A stretch of 64,000 nucleotides of DNA, from positions 16,278,581 to 16,342,580 of the forward strand of contig NC_083597.1 of NCBI RefSeq assembly GCF_020882245.1. The letters are read 5' to 3'. Position numbers and translations under genes: made by a program. Below the pieces are notes generated by a model. That model worked only from the letters and a program-made list of their open reading frames with translations, did not search any database and was not told where the DNA came from. This document shows positions 47,173 through 61,100 of the stretch, one piece after another; the first letter of the stretch is position 1, and each line of letters opens with the position of its first letter. The stretch comes from Rhopalosiphum padi. Lineage: Eukaryota > Arthropoda > Insecta > Hemiptera > Aphididae.

Positions 47173-50100
47173 TTCAATCTAAAGTTGTTGCAAATCTTTC
47201 AAAAGTCTAAACTCTAAAGTTCAAAACCGGAACACCAGTTGAGAAACAATGATGTACTTGTATGTATATATTACATAGGTATCGGCGCGCGGCGTGTGAT
47301 ATATTGTCGACATGGATTCTGTAAATATTTAAATATTTTAATCGAAATAAATTAATAATTATTTTCATACGAACTGTCGAGTGCCAATAGTACTTGTTTC
47401 TTATTAATTATTATATCATATAAATCTATACGAAGACGTCGGACATTTCGCGGTGACGCGCAGCAATCTCTCATTATTAATTTATATATTATTATTTTAT
47501 AATTTAAAATGTATAAAATTTCAAAATTTCAATACACTCGTTTAAAATGTGAAATTTTAACTTAATGGTGATACAGCGTAAATCTTCTTAATAACGTAAC
47601 TACCTATATGAAATTATGTGCGAACCTAGTTAAAGAATATAATATAATCTTGATCTAGTTGTGATTGAATATAAATGCTGTGAACGTTATAAATTACACA
47701 GATAAAAAGCATATTATGATTATTTATAATCAAAACTAATTTTTACTTCTACTTTGTTGTTACCATTGTAAAAGCCGATTGGCGTATATTTAATAAATAA
47801 AACTCGGCATTTAACTGATAAAAAGCAAAAGTTTTCAAATCCCTGCAATTGTATGGGATTTTCAATTATTTAGCAACGAGAATTTAATATTTACATCAGA
47901 TAATTTATATAATTTATAATTTATTCATACTTTGATGTATTTCTTTACAATGATTTATTATAAAACCGTATGACATTTTTTAAATTATATTACTTTTATA
48001 TATTATACACAATAATGAGCTAAATGTGTATTATGCGTTGATTTCAACTATGGTGGAAATGATTCTGGTTTTGGATTTACACCCCACGATGATACAAGGT
48101 ATCATCAAAAATATTGATTTTTTTTTATTATTTAGCAGGTATTCTTATAAAATGAAGATTAAAATCGAGTATGTTAAAGAAATATCATAATCTAATTAAT
48201 ATATCTATTTTTAAATTTGGATACGGTGATTATTAAAAATTTAACAGAATCCATTTAATTTGTGACAAAATTTCGATTTATTTTTAAACTTAAACGGTTT
48301 CGATAAATTGCGTCCAAAAAAACCAAAAAAAATTGGTAACGAGAAACGTTTACTAGAACAAATATGTACATAAATTGCATAAACAAAAGTATACTTATTA
48401 AAACTTTGTACGGCAATTATCATACACATTTTTACCAGGTACTTAATTACGGATTTTTAATAATAAACAACAAAAAGCCAAACCAACATTAATTTAATAA
48501 TATTACCAATCCTAAGTTTAAAAAATAAGAATGAAAAATGAAAATATTGATTTTGTAAAAATATCACTAATCGTAATTTACGTATAAATAAAAAATATTT
48601 AGGCTATGATTTACACAAAAAATTAAAAATAGGACGCAATTTATGGCGACCCATTAATATGTATTCTTTTTTATATACTAACGAGTTGTATATATATATA
48701 TATATATATATTGTACATTTGTACGGTCGTGATGAAATACAATCGCCTCTTATAAAGTTGACTCTACTATGCAATAACAATGTCGCGTGTTAAATTTTTG
48801 AATTACATAAAGCCATAGAGGTATTAATGTCATTATGATCAGCTTGTTTCATCTATACAGAGTGATTCACCAAGCAACTATCTAAAAAATATTGAGTAGG
48901 ACTGAAACCCTTTGTACAACCCTCATATTGGATACTTATTTTTATTCTTTTATTGTACAAACTAATTATTTTTACTATATTATTACAAAGTGAAAGTATT
49001 CAAGACTCGTTTTAATGTTTTTTTTTTAGCAAAATTAAAGTCAAATGCTTTATTATTTACAATTAATTTTTTTTTATTGATCTTAATAACAACTTAATAG
49101 CAAATTTGATTAGTTATAGTTACTTAATTAAAGTTAAAATTAGTTAAATTATTTATAATAAGTTACATTATAATTATAATAATTAGATCATATTTTGTTA
49201 ATTTTATTGGTTTATTTTAACAAGTTCAAAATTTTCTTCTTGTGTAGCATAAAGATTTTCTGTTATATTGAGGTTTAATCGATTTTATTCATGTCATTGA
49301 TACATTAAGTTTACAAAGTTTTTAAAAAAATATAGATAATATGTACATAATATACCGACTTTTGATTTTGACTGAAGAAGGCCTGTAATTAAAGTTATCC
49401 ACGACGAAATAGGTTAATTTAAAATTAGGAAATAAAATATAAATACACTTTACTATTTAGTATTTACAGAACATTAAACTAGTAAAAATTACAAAATGTC
49501 TTTTGAAGTTATGGCTCATGACTATTTCTGTGATATCGTTGGTATTGGTGATAAATATGTAATTAATATACGCACAGCATTTTACTGTTCAACATGAATT
49601 TTTATTGTTTATTAATTTTGAATTGATATTGCACGAGCATGAAGATTAATTTATCTTGAGAGGGCTTAAGAGTAATTATGAAATTGTATAGTATTTATAT
49701 ATATATATATTTTTCACTATGAATTATGAAATACATAATCAGTTCTCAAAACGCGTGTTTTCATATTATTCATTTTTTATAAATTTAAGCAATTTTGAAT
49801 CTCCAATATAATTTGTGTATCAAAATAAAATGAATTATTCTTTCAAACAAATTTCTGTTACCGATTTAGTTGTTACCTACTTATTACACTGAAATAAATA
49901 AAATATTTACATTATAATTTATAACATTCGTATACCTGTAATATCCTAATTATTATTCATAAGTATATTTATATATTTTTTTTTTCAATCGCAAGTGACG
50001 TCATATTAAATGAAGCTGTTGTTATTATTTATATTATTAATATTACTTCAGTACATCAGTACTTATTTTAATTTAAAAATCATACAACACGTTATTTAGG

Positions 50101-53100
50101 TTAGGTAGGTACGTACATACTAATGTCCAATAGGTATTAAAATCACGTTTATTGCTTAATTTTTTATTTTTTGCCAACACGTTTTAGTTTTGTTGTGGTG
50201 TGAATCTCGGTAAATATTTATATAGGTATAATATTATTATAAGTACATATTACGACATAATAGTAAATAAATATAGATACATAATATACTTAAGTATATC
50301 CAATACAACTAAATAATATAATTTTTTTTTTTTTGTGTATTGTGAATTGAACACAGATGCAATTATACAATAAGAATCAAAAAAATATCAAAATACAATA
50401 CGATTGAACACAGAAACACGTACAAGATTGACGTTTTTATTATTTATAAAATAAATATTTATCAATATTTAGTTAGATTTACCTATTTATTTCCCAATTT
50501 TCATATATTTCAATGTCATATTGTCGTTATTATGAACTCATTAACTCAATACATCTATACTTAAAAGCTCTAACATTTGCCAATTCTTTCCTCTTTCCGA
50601 CAAAATAACTTTAATTTCAATGCAATTTTTCATCGCATTCATCGTGTATAAAGTTATCTTTGAACTAAAATAAAAAGATGTAACGACTAACAATGAACTA
50701 CGACTAACTACTATAATGACGGACAATTGAGTCTAAGTTACTCTTGGTTAAAAATCCAAAATCCAAATCAACATAAGATAGCGTTTTTCTCAAAAATCAC
50801 AAAAATAGATTATAATATTATGTATAGAATGTTTTGATAACAAAGTAATAATCATATATATAGATTATAGACATAAGCCGGTCCAACAACACTTGTGTAT
50901 ACGGCGAAAATCATTATAATATAATCACCGATGCTTACACGTATTCTGACTTAAGGATTATCAATCGTAAAGTACAACGATTGACGAATATTCAATGATA
51001 TTCATTAAAAATTGACGACTGCATTCGTTTCACTATGTTCAGTCGGGTTGTTAAAAAATGTGGACCGTGGTCAACGGGGTTCAACCGATTGAGTGTAGTT
51101 GTGACCCGCGCGCTCGTTAGACCGATGGGTTCTAAATCTTTTTATTTCACTCCTCATTGACTTAACTGTATTCAAGTAATAATATTTTTGCATCAGTAAT
51201 TTCTACTAACTGATGTCAAAATCTAAATGCTCTACAATGAGGTAACACGATAACTTTGATAAAAAAAAAAAAAAACCACGTCATATCAGGATAATCTATA
51301 CATATAGTTATTATAACTGTAAAGTATAGATATTAAAATCATTAAATAATATCTTGGCTACATCTAAAATTCTCAACATCTAGTTGTTTTGAGTAAAATA
51401 TCAGTGAAAGGTAAAGTATAGGTATTTATCTTATTTTTCTAATTATACAGAGTGATTCACCAATAATAATAATTAATCCTATTTATTTATAATAATCCAT
51501 ATTATGATGCATTTATTTAAATTCTAGTTTTTATTATGATTTTTTAGAATCCTCAGTCTTAAAACCATATTTCAAAAATATAATATTATGTAATTTAAAG
51601 AATATTTTGTGTTAATAAAAACTTGTATTTTAAATTTCGAGAACCACTCATTTTTGCTGTAGATCGTTAATCAGATGAGTTTTTTAAATGTTAATGTATA
51701 TACAAATTTACATTTAATCTAAAAATTTCTGAGTTGTTTAACTTTACGTATAAAAGGATAATTATTTATTAGTATTTAATGATGTTTTATATAAACACAA
51801 TGAATATGTGCTATAGTTTAGTATTATTATACCAGCAAAAATTTTAAAATTGCTTAATATTAATTACTAATATTTTTCAAATCATCATATCTACATGTCT
51901 TTTAACCTAATATGGCTTATATTATATCACCATGAGGCATGGACTATTATCATTATTTAGTAATTTAAGATTAATAACTCATATACTTAGCTCCTATGCT
52001 CTATAATGCTACATTACGATTTACTATTTAAAAATTAAAAAACCATTTGGTTTTTAATTTTTTCGACTTAGATAATATCAATGAACCGAGAATTATAATC
52101 AATATAACGTCCAAAGTTATCCTATGCGAATTAAATACCTAAACCTACTTGACAAACTGATAACAGTTAAGTAGGTATTTAAATATAATATTTTGTATAT
52201 TCGTTTTTTTATATGTAGAAACACATCTAACATTTTTAAAATTAAAATAACTCCTATTATGCAATTTGAGTATAGAACATCTCTTATTATTTTATTCATT
52301 TTAAACTATATGTTTAATGATTAAGTGTCTTGTAAATGATGAAATTCAGTTGTTTGCTTAATCAAATATATTAAGCTATAAAATATTGAAACATTTTATT
52401 AAAAATATTTTCTGTAAGCAATATTCTAGTCATAATGATCAAAATGTCCGTTACCAATTCAAATATACTGTTTTTATGTAATATTATAACAAAAATTCAT
52501 ATAATTGTTTTATATACATATTTATCTATTATATGTATAACATATCATGTTGTTTAATTAATTAATTTTAAAAGATTCGAACTAAACAATATTTATACTA
52601 CCAAGGTTGAACTACCAGAAAACGCATTCAATTAGTGCATTATAAAGATTTTACTTCTCGCTTTGACAAAGTACCTATTTAATACACGTAAAAACAAATA
52701 TATACCTGGCTACTACCTAGTTACCTTTTACGGTTCACATTGTTGTATGTATGAAAGTACATACACAATTCATTTTGATGGAACTATTATCAACATATTT
52801 GGGTTTCTATCCGCATTTTACTTCAAGGTTAAGTTACCACCGATATATCTAATTAAATCTGCACTTTTAAAGTTTAACTTAGGTACATTTTACAATCAAT
52901 TTTCGTATAGGTGCTGATTGTAAATATTGTTTTTTATAATAATAAAAAAAATATGTCTATTGTCTAAAATAATTATAATGTATAAAAACCTGCATTGTAG
53001 TAGTTTATAGTTATAAGTTCCTCTATGAATTATGATATTGTGTTCTATAGTCCGTTAGATTTTCACAAATAATGTTACTCTGGCTGGCTGGTTAGGTTAT

Positions 53101-54177
53101 ACAAATTAGTAATTTGGTAACATTTAAAGATATAATTAATTTATATTACGTATGTTATTGATAAAATATAATATTTTTAATATTTTACTGACTTATTTTT
53201 GAAGCTAAGTTGATTATTTTGAAAACACTTATAAAGTTATACAAGTACTTAAGGAAAAAACTAAAATATAGGATCGAAAAAATATCATTTTTTTATAGCT
53301 TACTATGATAAAATGTATTGGGATTAGTTTATCGTTATAATACTTATTGGATTAAAAAATAATTGATAATAATAATATTATTTTCTATTGCTAATTTTTC
53401 AATAATATTAGAGTAGGATCAAAGTTCTAACTTAAAGTTATATAATATGAACGTTATTATTTAATCCATCTCTCACCACATTTAGAAATATTTATTTATT
53501 TTATTATTTATAATGTTTAATTGTATTAATAACAATTATTTAATTTGCTATTATTATTTTAAATATATTGTAATTTATTAAATTAAAAAAACATTTTTAG
53601 GATAGTCAAAACCTGATAAAATAGTGTTTAATATGTAAGTATTAATAGTATAAAATAGTTAATGCAATGAGACATAAACGAAATTAAAGTTGGTTTGATG
53701 TCACCAACGTATATAATATATTATTAAAGGTGATTATCACGATTTAAATTTAGTCTTATTTATGTTCCTTGAAAACATTTTTGTTTGCTTCAATCAAACA
53801 AAATAAATCATCTAAAATACCATTTTTATTTTTTTATTTGAATTTAGAGAAGTGCTGTAAGAAATTAACTGTCTACCCTGAAAGTATGAGATTAAATCAG
53901 GCTTCATAAAAGTAATAAGTAGGCGTCATTATTGTAAAACAGACAAAAATATTATGTCCTACCCTCCCACTCAGCTAGTTATGAAAAAAAATATAAAATT
54001 AATATACTAATAATTATAATGTAATACATTATAAATATGAAATATAAATTTTAAAAAACAAGTTATCATAATAAATACTATAAAGACATAATAATTTAAA
54101 AATCTATTAAAAAATATGATTTATTTATTTATATATGTGTATGTATATATTATATGTATTGAAAAATAGTTTGTTTC
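47173..54177. other. AT-rich gene-free stretch
   Basis: No gene is supported. It includes a TA microsatellite (48,689-48,711), two copies of the repeat start TACAGAGTGATTCACCA (48,856 and 51,446) and CpG-enriched spots near 47,283 and 51,060-51,130. The open frames are short and AT-driven. Confidence 0.45.
48689..48711. repeat. TA microsatellite
   Basis: Uninterrupted TA dinucleotides. Confidence 0.9.
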
Positions 54178-54783
54178 GCTTATACGACGTAATTGAAAAT
54201 TTATGTTCCAGCCATTTTATCATAATAATAGAGAAAAATATTTAATACAAATATTTTTTATTTGGAAATATCAAAAATAATTAGTAATTTTTATATTTTT
54301 TTTACAATATTTTAGGGAGGGGTCAATTTTAGAAACTTGAATGGGAACCTATAATTTTCTTGCAATCTTAATGTGAAGAATTTATTTCGGAATATTTGAA
54401 TACACAAAAAAAAAAATTTGGGCAAGTAATAACTTATAAGTATTTAAAATATAGATAAGCGGATTGGAATGATACCCCGCAAAATGTTTATCTATTAACA
54501 TTAAATACTTATAACTCATTAGCTACTTGTCCAAATTTTGATTTTTATGTATCCAAATAATTCAAAAAAAATTCTTTGCATTATCATTGCAAGAAAATTA
54601 TAGGTTCTAATTTGAGTTTCTTAAGTTGTCCCCCCCCCCCTGAAATATTGTAAAAAAATATAAAAATTACTTATAATTTTTGATATTTCTAAATAAAAAT
54701 CTTTTGTATTAAAACCTTTTTTCGTATTATTAATATTTATATAATAAAATGGCTGTAACATCAATTTTGAATCACGTATAGTA
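54178..54783. mobile_element. Large palindromic MITE, about 606 bp
   Basis: Two arms of about 280 bp (54,178 to about 54,461; about 54,497-54,783) are inverted copies with scattered differences. Shared blocks include CCTATAATTTTCTTGCAAT, GCCATTTTAT and TATCAAAAAT. The loop lies around 54,462-54,496. A C-tract of 12 in the right arm pairs with GGGAGGGG on the left. No ORF or clear duplication is seen. Confidence 0.8.
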
Positions 54784-55704
54784 TACATTTAACAAAAACA
54801 AATTATCATGTATTATTTAAAAAATGTATATATAAGATTTTAACAAACATTCTCACGTTGTCAAATAATTTAAAACTGTATATTAGTAACGTATTCTAAA
54901 ATGTATTACTCTATAATATGAATAATATATTTTAGGTTTTTAGTGTAATAGCATTAAGGTTGTTATCCCACTTGCTTATCTTAAAATATTCAACACAAAT
55001 ATAAAATACATTTTCTAACAAATTAAAACATAAATTAATAAAAAAAAATAAACTTATCTAATGATTTAGTACCCCTAAAAATGTTGGTAATTTGATTCAG
55101 CCCACTTTAGCACCTCTCCGTATCATAAAGCAAATTAATTAGTCAAACGTCTTAAAAAATACGCAATGATTTATGAATTATGATAGTTACTATAGTAACT
55201 ATATAGTAACTTAGTAGGTAAACTTTACTATTTAGTATATACATAACGGCCATAATGCCCTGAAAATAAATCTACTATAAATAATACCTATACGGTCAGC
55301 TGGTTCACAAAAGTATATATACCTGATTACTTACATAATTGTAACCTGAAAACCGATAGTAGATAACAAATAATAATCTGATATAGTAATATGATGCTTG
55401 TCGATTATAATAATAATAATAATAATGATAATATAATATGGGAATAAATCGAAAAGTTTTTATAGAATTCGTGACATTAACCTTCCATTGGAAGGGGCTA
55501 ATGCATAGTAATATGGATGTAGACGATAAATTTTTAACTGCCCCCACCGTCGAAGTCTCGGATCAGTCGGATCCACCTCTGCAAATTGCTCCTGAAAACA
55601 TGATTACGATCATATAGTTGAATAATGCTGCGAGTTTAGTAATAATATAAAAATAGTGGATCCGTCCGAGTACGTTTGCTACCCGCGTTAGCGTTGCACG
55701 TGCG

Positions 55705-57296
55705 ATGGTGCCATGTCCATCGGCCGGTGCGATTGTCGCGGGTCTTTTGACGTTTTACTCGTTGATTGTTCGAGGATCAGCCTTCGGTGTCTTGAATACA
55801 GTGAGTGACAATATATATGGAAATTATTTTAAAGATAAAATCTCTAAAATGTTAACGTTTTGGAAATATATATTTTTTTCATTATTTCCAGTCGTACAAA
55901 TTACGTTTTTGAAAAAAAAATGAAAATATTTCTACGATTTTTATTGTTAAATTTGTTTAGTTATAACTTTCCGATTATTTTTATAATTTATACTTTTCTG
56001 AGATTTTTAATAAATGAAAACCGAATTTTAAACGAATAGTTAATTATAGTCAACATTTATAAGTATGTATTTAAAATATAGCAGAGTGAACCAATATTTT
56101 TTTAAGGACTCCTCGCTTTTAATCTTAGGTATATATTGCAAAAATGTTATGAATTTTCAACTTCAAAAATCCTTGCAATTGTCGCGATTTTGACTTATTT
56201 CGTAAACATTTGAACTTTAAACGCTTATAAACAAAAATTGTGACAAACGATTTTTGATTTTTTTTTTTTACTATGATAAGTACAAATTATAATAAACCTT
56301 GTGTTAAATTTTAAAAATTTTTTAGAATGCCAAAATTTTTTTATCGACGTTTAAAAAAAAATTAGAAAAATCGAAAATTTCAATTGTCTACAAATAGCTT
56401 AATAAGTCAAAATATTTTGAAAATTCAATCGTAAATAGATAACGCTAATATAAACATTTTGTGAAAATTTCAAGTATTTACAATGATTTGTTTTTGAGTT
56501 ACAGCAAAATATAAAAATCGATTTTGTCAAAAACTGGTTATATGTAAGAATTCCCATTTTTCCTGTAGCTTTTTAAACTATTGGAAATTTTTTACTTTTG
56601 ATCCCCCAAAGTACTAACTATAGATTCACTTTACTTTTAGAAACGGGGCTGAAGTCAAAAATCAAAGCACTTTTTCAAAATGTGATGACAGACACAAAAG
56701 TTAAAAAAATTTAAAAAAAACACATATCATTGTAAAATCAATATATCCATCACTCAATTCAGAATCTAAAAATGCCCATAAACGTTAATACTTGTATATG
56801 AGTGTCAACTTTTAAAATAATCATCTTATTTATATATTATTTATAGTTATATGTCTTGAAAATATTTATTGTATTCCTAGACATATTTACTTTGTTTATA
56901 CGCTCAATTTTAAAGTTTATACGAATAATATGATAATCAATATCATATTCATTATAAATATAATACTATATTATATAATTAATAATGATTATAATATTAT
57001 AATGGTTGTTTACCGGTCACCAGTGCGTTAATAAAAAATACTATGTTATTGTTGTGAAACAATTCCATCTTTGAACTAAATATACCTTGATTAAATAATA
57101 CTATATTATTAACGACTGAATTTTAAATATTGTCATAGATATCATGAATATTTATGGTTACAAATATTTTTTACAATTTAAGTACTTAAAAAGTTTGAAG
57201 CACTGAGATCCTGCTGTGGTTTAACATTTTCAGTACACGTCACGACCCAGCACTGCATCCAAAGAATAAAACAAAAGAACGAATTTAACGATGGAT

Positions 57297-57330
<34 letters not shown>

Positions 57331-58109
57331 ACTTATTATAAAATAATTATAATAATCAATCAAAAATAAGATTTATATAACGAATTTAAAAATCAATTTT
57401 AATAACTTGTAACCATGAAGATTGATTTGCATTATAAATGTACGAATACAAAATTACAATACTACCTAAATACATATAGGTATATTATCTTATAATACTC
57501 TCACGGAGTCACTTATATAAACCGAATTATTTATATAATTATACATAATTATTATCTACATGATCTCTTAATTGTTAATATTCAACACTATAAAAATAAA
57601 TCAATATTTTTCTCAGCTATTTAGTTTGTAATATTTAAGTTTAAAACTAAATAAAATACTGTAAGGCATGATGAATAACTTAAGTTGATTTCAATAACAA
57701 CAACTATAATATTTATACTTTATACCATCTAATATATATATATGAGTATTATGCATACCTACAACTTAGTATTTAAGATTATTATGTTTAATTTTTCCGG
57801 AATTGATTTATAATCGTTTATTAATAAATTTGAACTATAAATACCGAGGATTATGTTTTAATGTGTAGAACATTTTGAGTGTACCAACCTCATTATTGAG
57901 TAGGTTAACGAAATGGATATGAATATTTGATAAATCGTTGGATCTAAACACAAAAAACATTTCTGAGCGGAAACGATGTACCTATATCAACCTTTATTTT
58001 TGGGGATATTTTCTTATATTTTTATATTACCATTATTATAGATATATAACATAGATTGAACAAATGTTTATCCAAAACATAATACATAATAATATTATAT
58101 CAGTGGGGT

Positions 58110-58172
<63 letters not shown>

Positions 58173-61100
58173 TACATACGGCCATACGGGAGATGTTTAC
58201 CTCACTATATGATTTTTTATATCAAATTTTCAAATAGAAACCATAATCAGTTGTAGGAATTTTTTAACTTAAAACCTTTGAAAATAATAAGCTTTTAGGT
58301 TTTCATACTATATCGAATATTATTAATATTGACACTTGCACTTCTGCAATCTATAATACAATTAAATTATGTATTAAAGATAATTAATTTAATTAGTCTA
58401 TAAAAAATGAAATTATATTACAAATATATGCATATTGGTACATTAAAGTACGCTTAAAAAGATGCATATAATAAAAAAATTTGGGTAAAAATAAATTAAT
58501 TCGTTCCAACGATTGAAATCCTATAATAGTATAATGTGTATATTATTATTATAAAATATGAACTATACTACATGACTGTAAATAATACTATACTGTAGAT
58601 AATTTTTTATAGGGTAAACTCATTGAAAACCATGGTCATCAATCCTATAGTAAGCATTCAGTAATAACCGAAGATGGATATTTAATTAATTTATTTCGCA
58701 TCAAAGGCCGCGGTGGTCCGCCATTTTTGCTTCTCCATGCATTTATGGGAGCATCCGATCAATGGTTTTTAAGAGACAGCAATCACGATTTACGTATGTA
58801 ACACTAGAAGTAGTCTGATAAATAATAATATTACAGTGTTTCATAAAAAACTAAAATATAATTCTGTTTTGGTTTTTGCAGCCTCAATTTTAGTTAACAA
58901 TGGATACGATGTCTGGTTGGGCGATTTTAGAGGGAACGAATATTCTAAGAATCACACACACCTCAATGCAACTGATCCGCGGTATTGGAAATTTAGGTAA
59001 ATAACAAAGTTTACTGTGTATACATAATTAGTAATATTATAAATGAAAATATATTTTTAAGTTCAATAATGCAGAGAAACATACGAATCATATAAATATT
59101 ATATATTATAAATATATTCATATCTATCCCTATTTGACTGGGTAGACCGCAAAATGCATACAATTGATAAAATCAAGTTTTTCAATTTTTGATTTGAAGT
59201 GATACTATATTAATTGTTGGTTATATAATTGGTTGTTTTATAGTTGTATTGCTCTTTTCACGAATTCAAGCTTGTTGCTTAAAAAGTTCAAAAAGTTTTT
59301 AATTATCTATTATATTATTCTCTTTGTTTAACGATAGTATAGAACGTTGCAGATTATAACTATATTATATACTTATAACTGTGTGATAATAATAGGTATG
59401 TCTGTATAATATGTAATAAGTAACAATAAAAATTATAGGGACGTTTACATTAAGGTAATATGTTCCCTTTTTGCCAAATAATTGATTTTCAGTACGATAA
59501 TTTCTGCATGATAACTATTTAGTTTTATTTATATAATATTTTGTATACTGCAGGATATACATTGTGTGGTTATGTGTTGACTGACAAATGCCTGACTACA
59601 CTGCCCGCGTATTATGCGTGCAATATGTAATTTTTAAAGCCTCGGAGGTGTTTATAGAATTTTACACTACTATTATGTAGTATTTTAGATTCGATCGATT
59701 TTGTTGATTTTTTTTTCTTTTTGATTGTGATCTCGCTTTTATTTGGTCTTACGTAAACAAAAATAGGTACCTAGCTATTATAAGTTGTATGGTATGTACA
59801 ATGTAACATAATAATTATACATTCAATAATATCGTATATCGATGTGTGTACCTATACTTTCGTGTGGGCCTTTATACACGTGCACATAAATTACGTAACT
59901 ATATAAACTAATATTTTTTTGTTTGCTATTCTTTAATTTTGTCTTGTATATAATTTACTTAAAGTATCTTTTTTCATAAAAAATGCATGTTACTATTTTT
60001 ATTCCCTGGTCTTTCAAACAAATATATCATGTCATATTAAATATGTTCAGTAGTGTACTAGTGTATTATTATTTTTTTTTCTTGAAAAAAAAATTTAAAA
60101 AAAATTGTTATTTTGTTGTTTATTAGTTATTAGCATATTTTTTTTAAGTCCCGGGACGTACGTTTCAAAAATCCTTAGCTTCAATTTACACAGTATATGA
60201 CCTTTCTTCGGAGACTCGATTTACATACTCCGATTTCGGGTACCTACCTACAAACTAAATCATTATTATAATTAATTAGTAGAATACATTTTACTTTGTA
60301 TGATTAGGTATACCACTTTAATGTTGCACGACGCATGTTTCTGGTTTTTGTGTATAATATAAAATTAAAATAAATAAATATATATATATATATATATAGC
60401 CGAAAACCGTTGTATGAACAATATAATTTAATGATTATGCCATCAAAATGTAGGGGTTACATAACATATATAACCATATATGTATTACGTGTCATTAGTA
60501 TTGAGCTTGGATTAAGGACCCCAGAGTTATAGTCATTGATTCGATAATTGTTGGTTCTTCTTCCAATACCAGTCCTTCAAACGACCAGTGTTACTTAAAT
60601 TATACTAAAAATTAAGAACGCGTGTAAAATGATAATGAGCATTTAAAAATCAATTTTATATAATATATAGGTTACCAATATAATAGTTACGTATTTATCT
60701 ATATAGTAGCCATGGAAACAGGCGTACCTAGATTATACCGAGTTTAGTATGCTCAGTGAGTACTATATATAAATAGTATATACACTGGATCTAAATGATC
60801 TAATAGAAATGAATATAGTAACTGACAAAATATGTAATTAATTACCCGTGTACCTATACCTAATGTATTTCGTTTAAAACAAGCATTATTACACAGGTAA
60901 TTAATTATATTTTGTTGTAATTTCTTGTTATACAACAGTTGCTATTTTTCAATAATACGATACTTTAAAATGCAATGTCAGGACTTAAATATAAACAATA
61001 TTATTACATATAATAAATTATCACCCTGCGGCTCGTGTATTTATTGGCCCAATAAACCTACTACTAAAAATAGACTACTGCAATCAGTGGGCAGTGGACC

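Noticed and set aside
57299..58175. Possible CRISPR-like arrays
   Set aside because: These are simple TAA and CA microsatellites without spacers.
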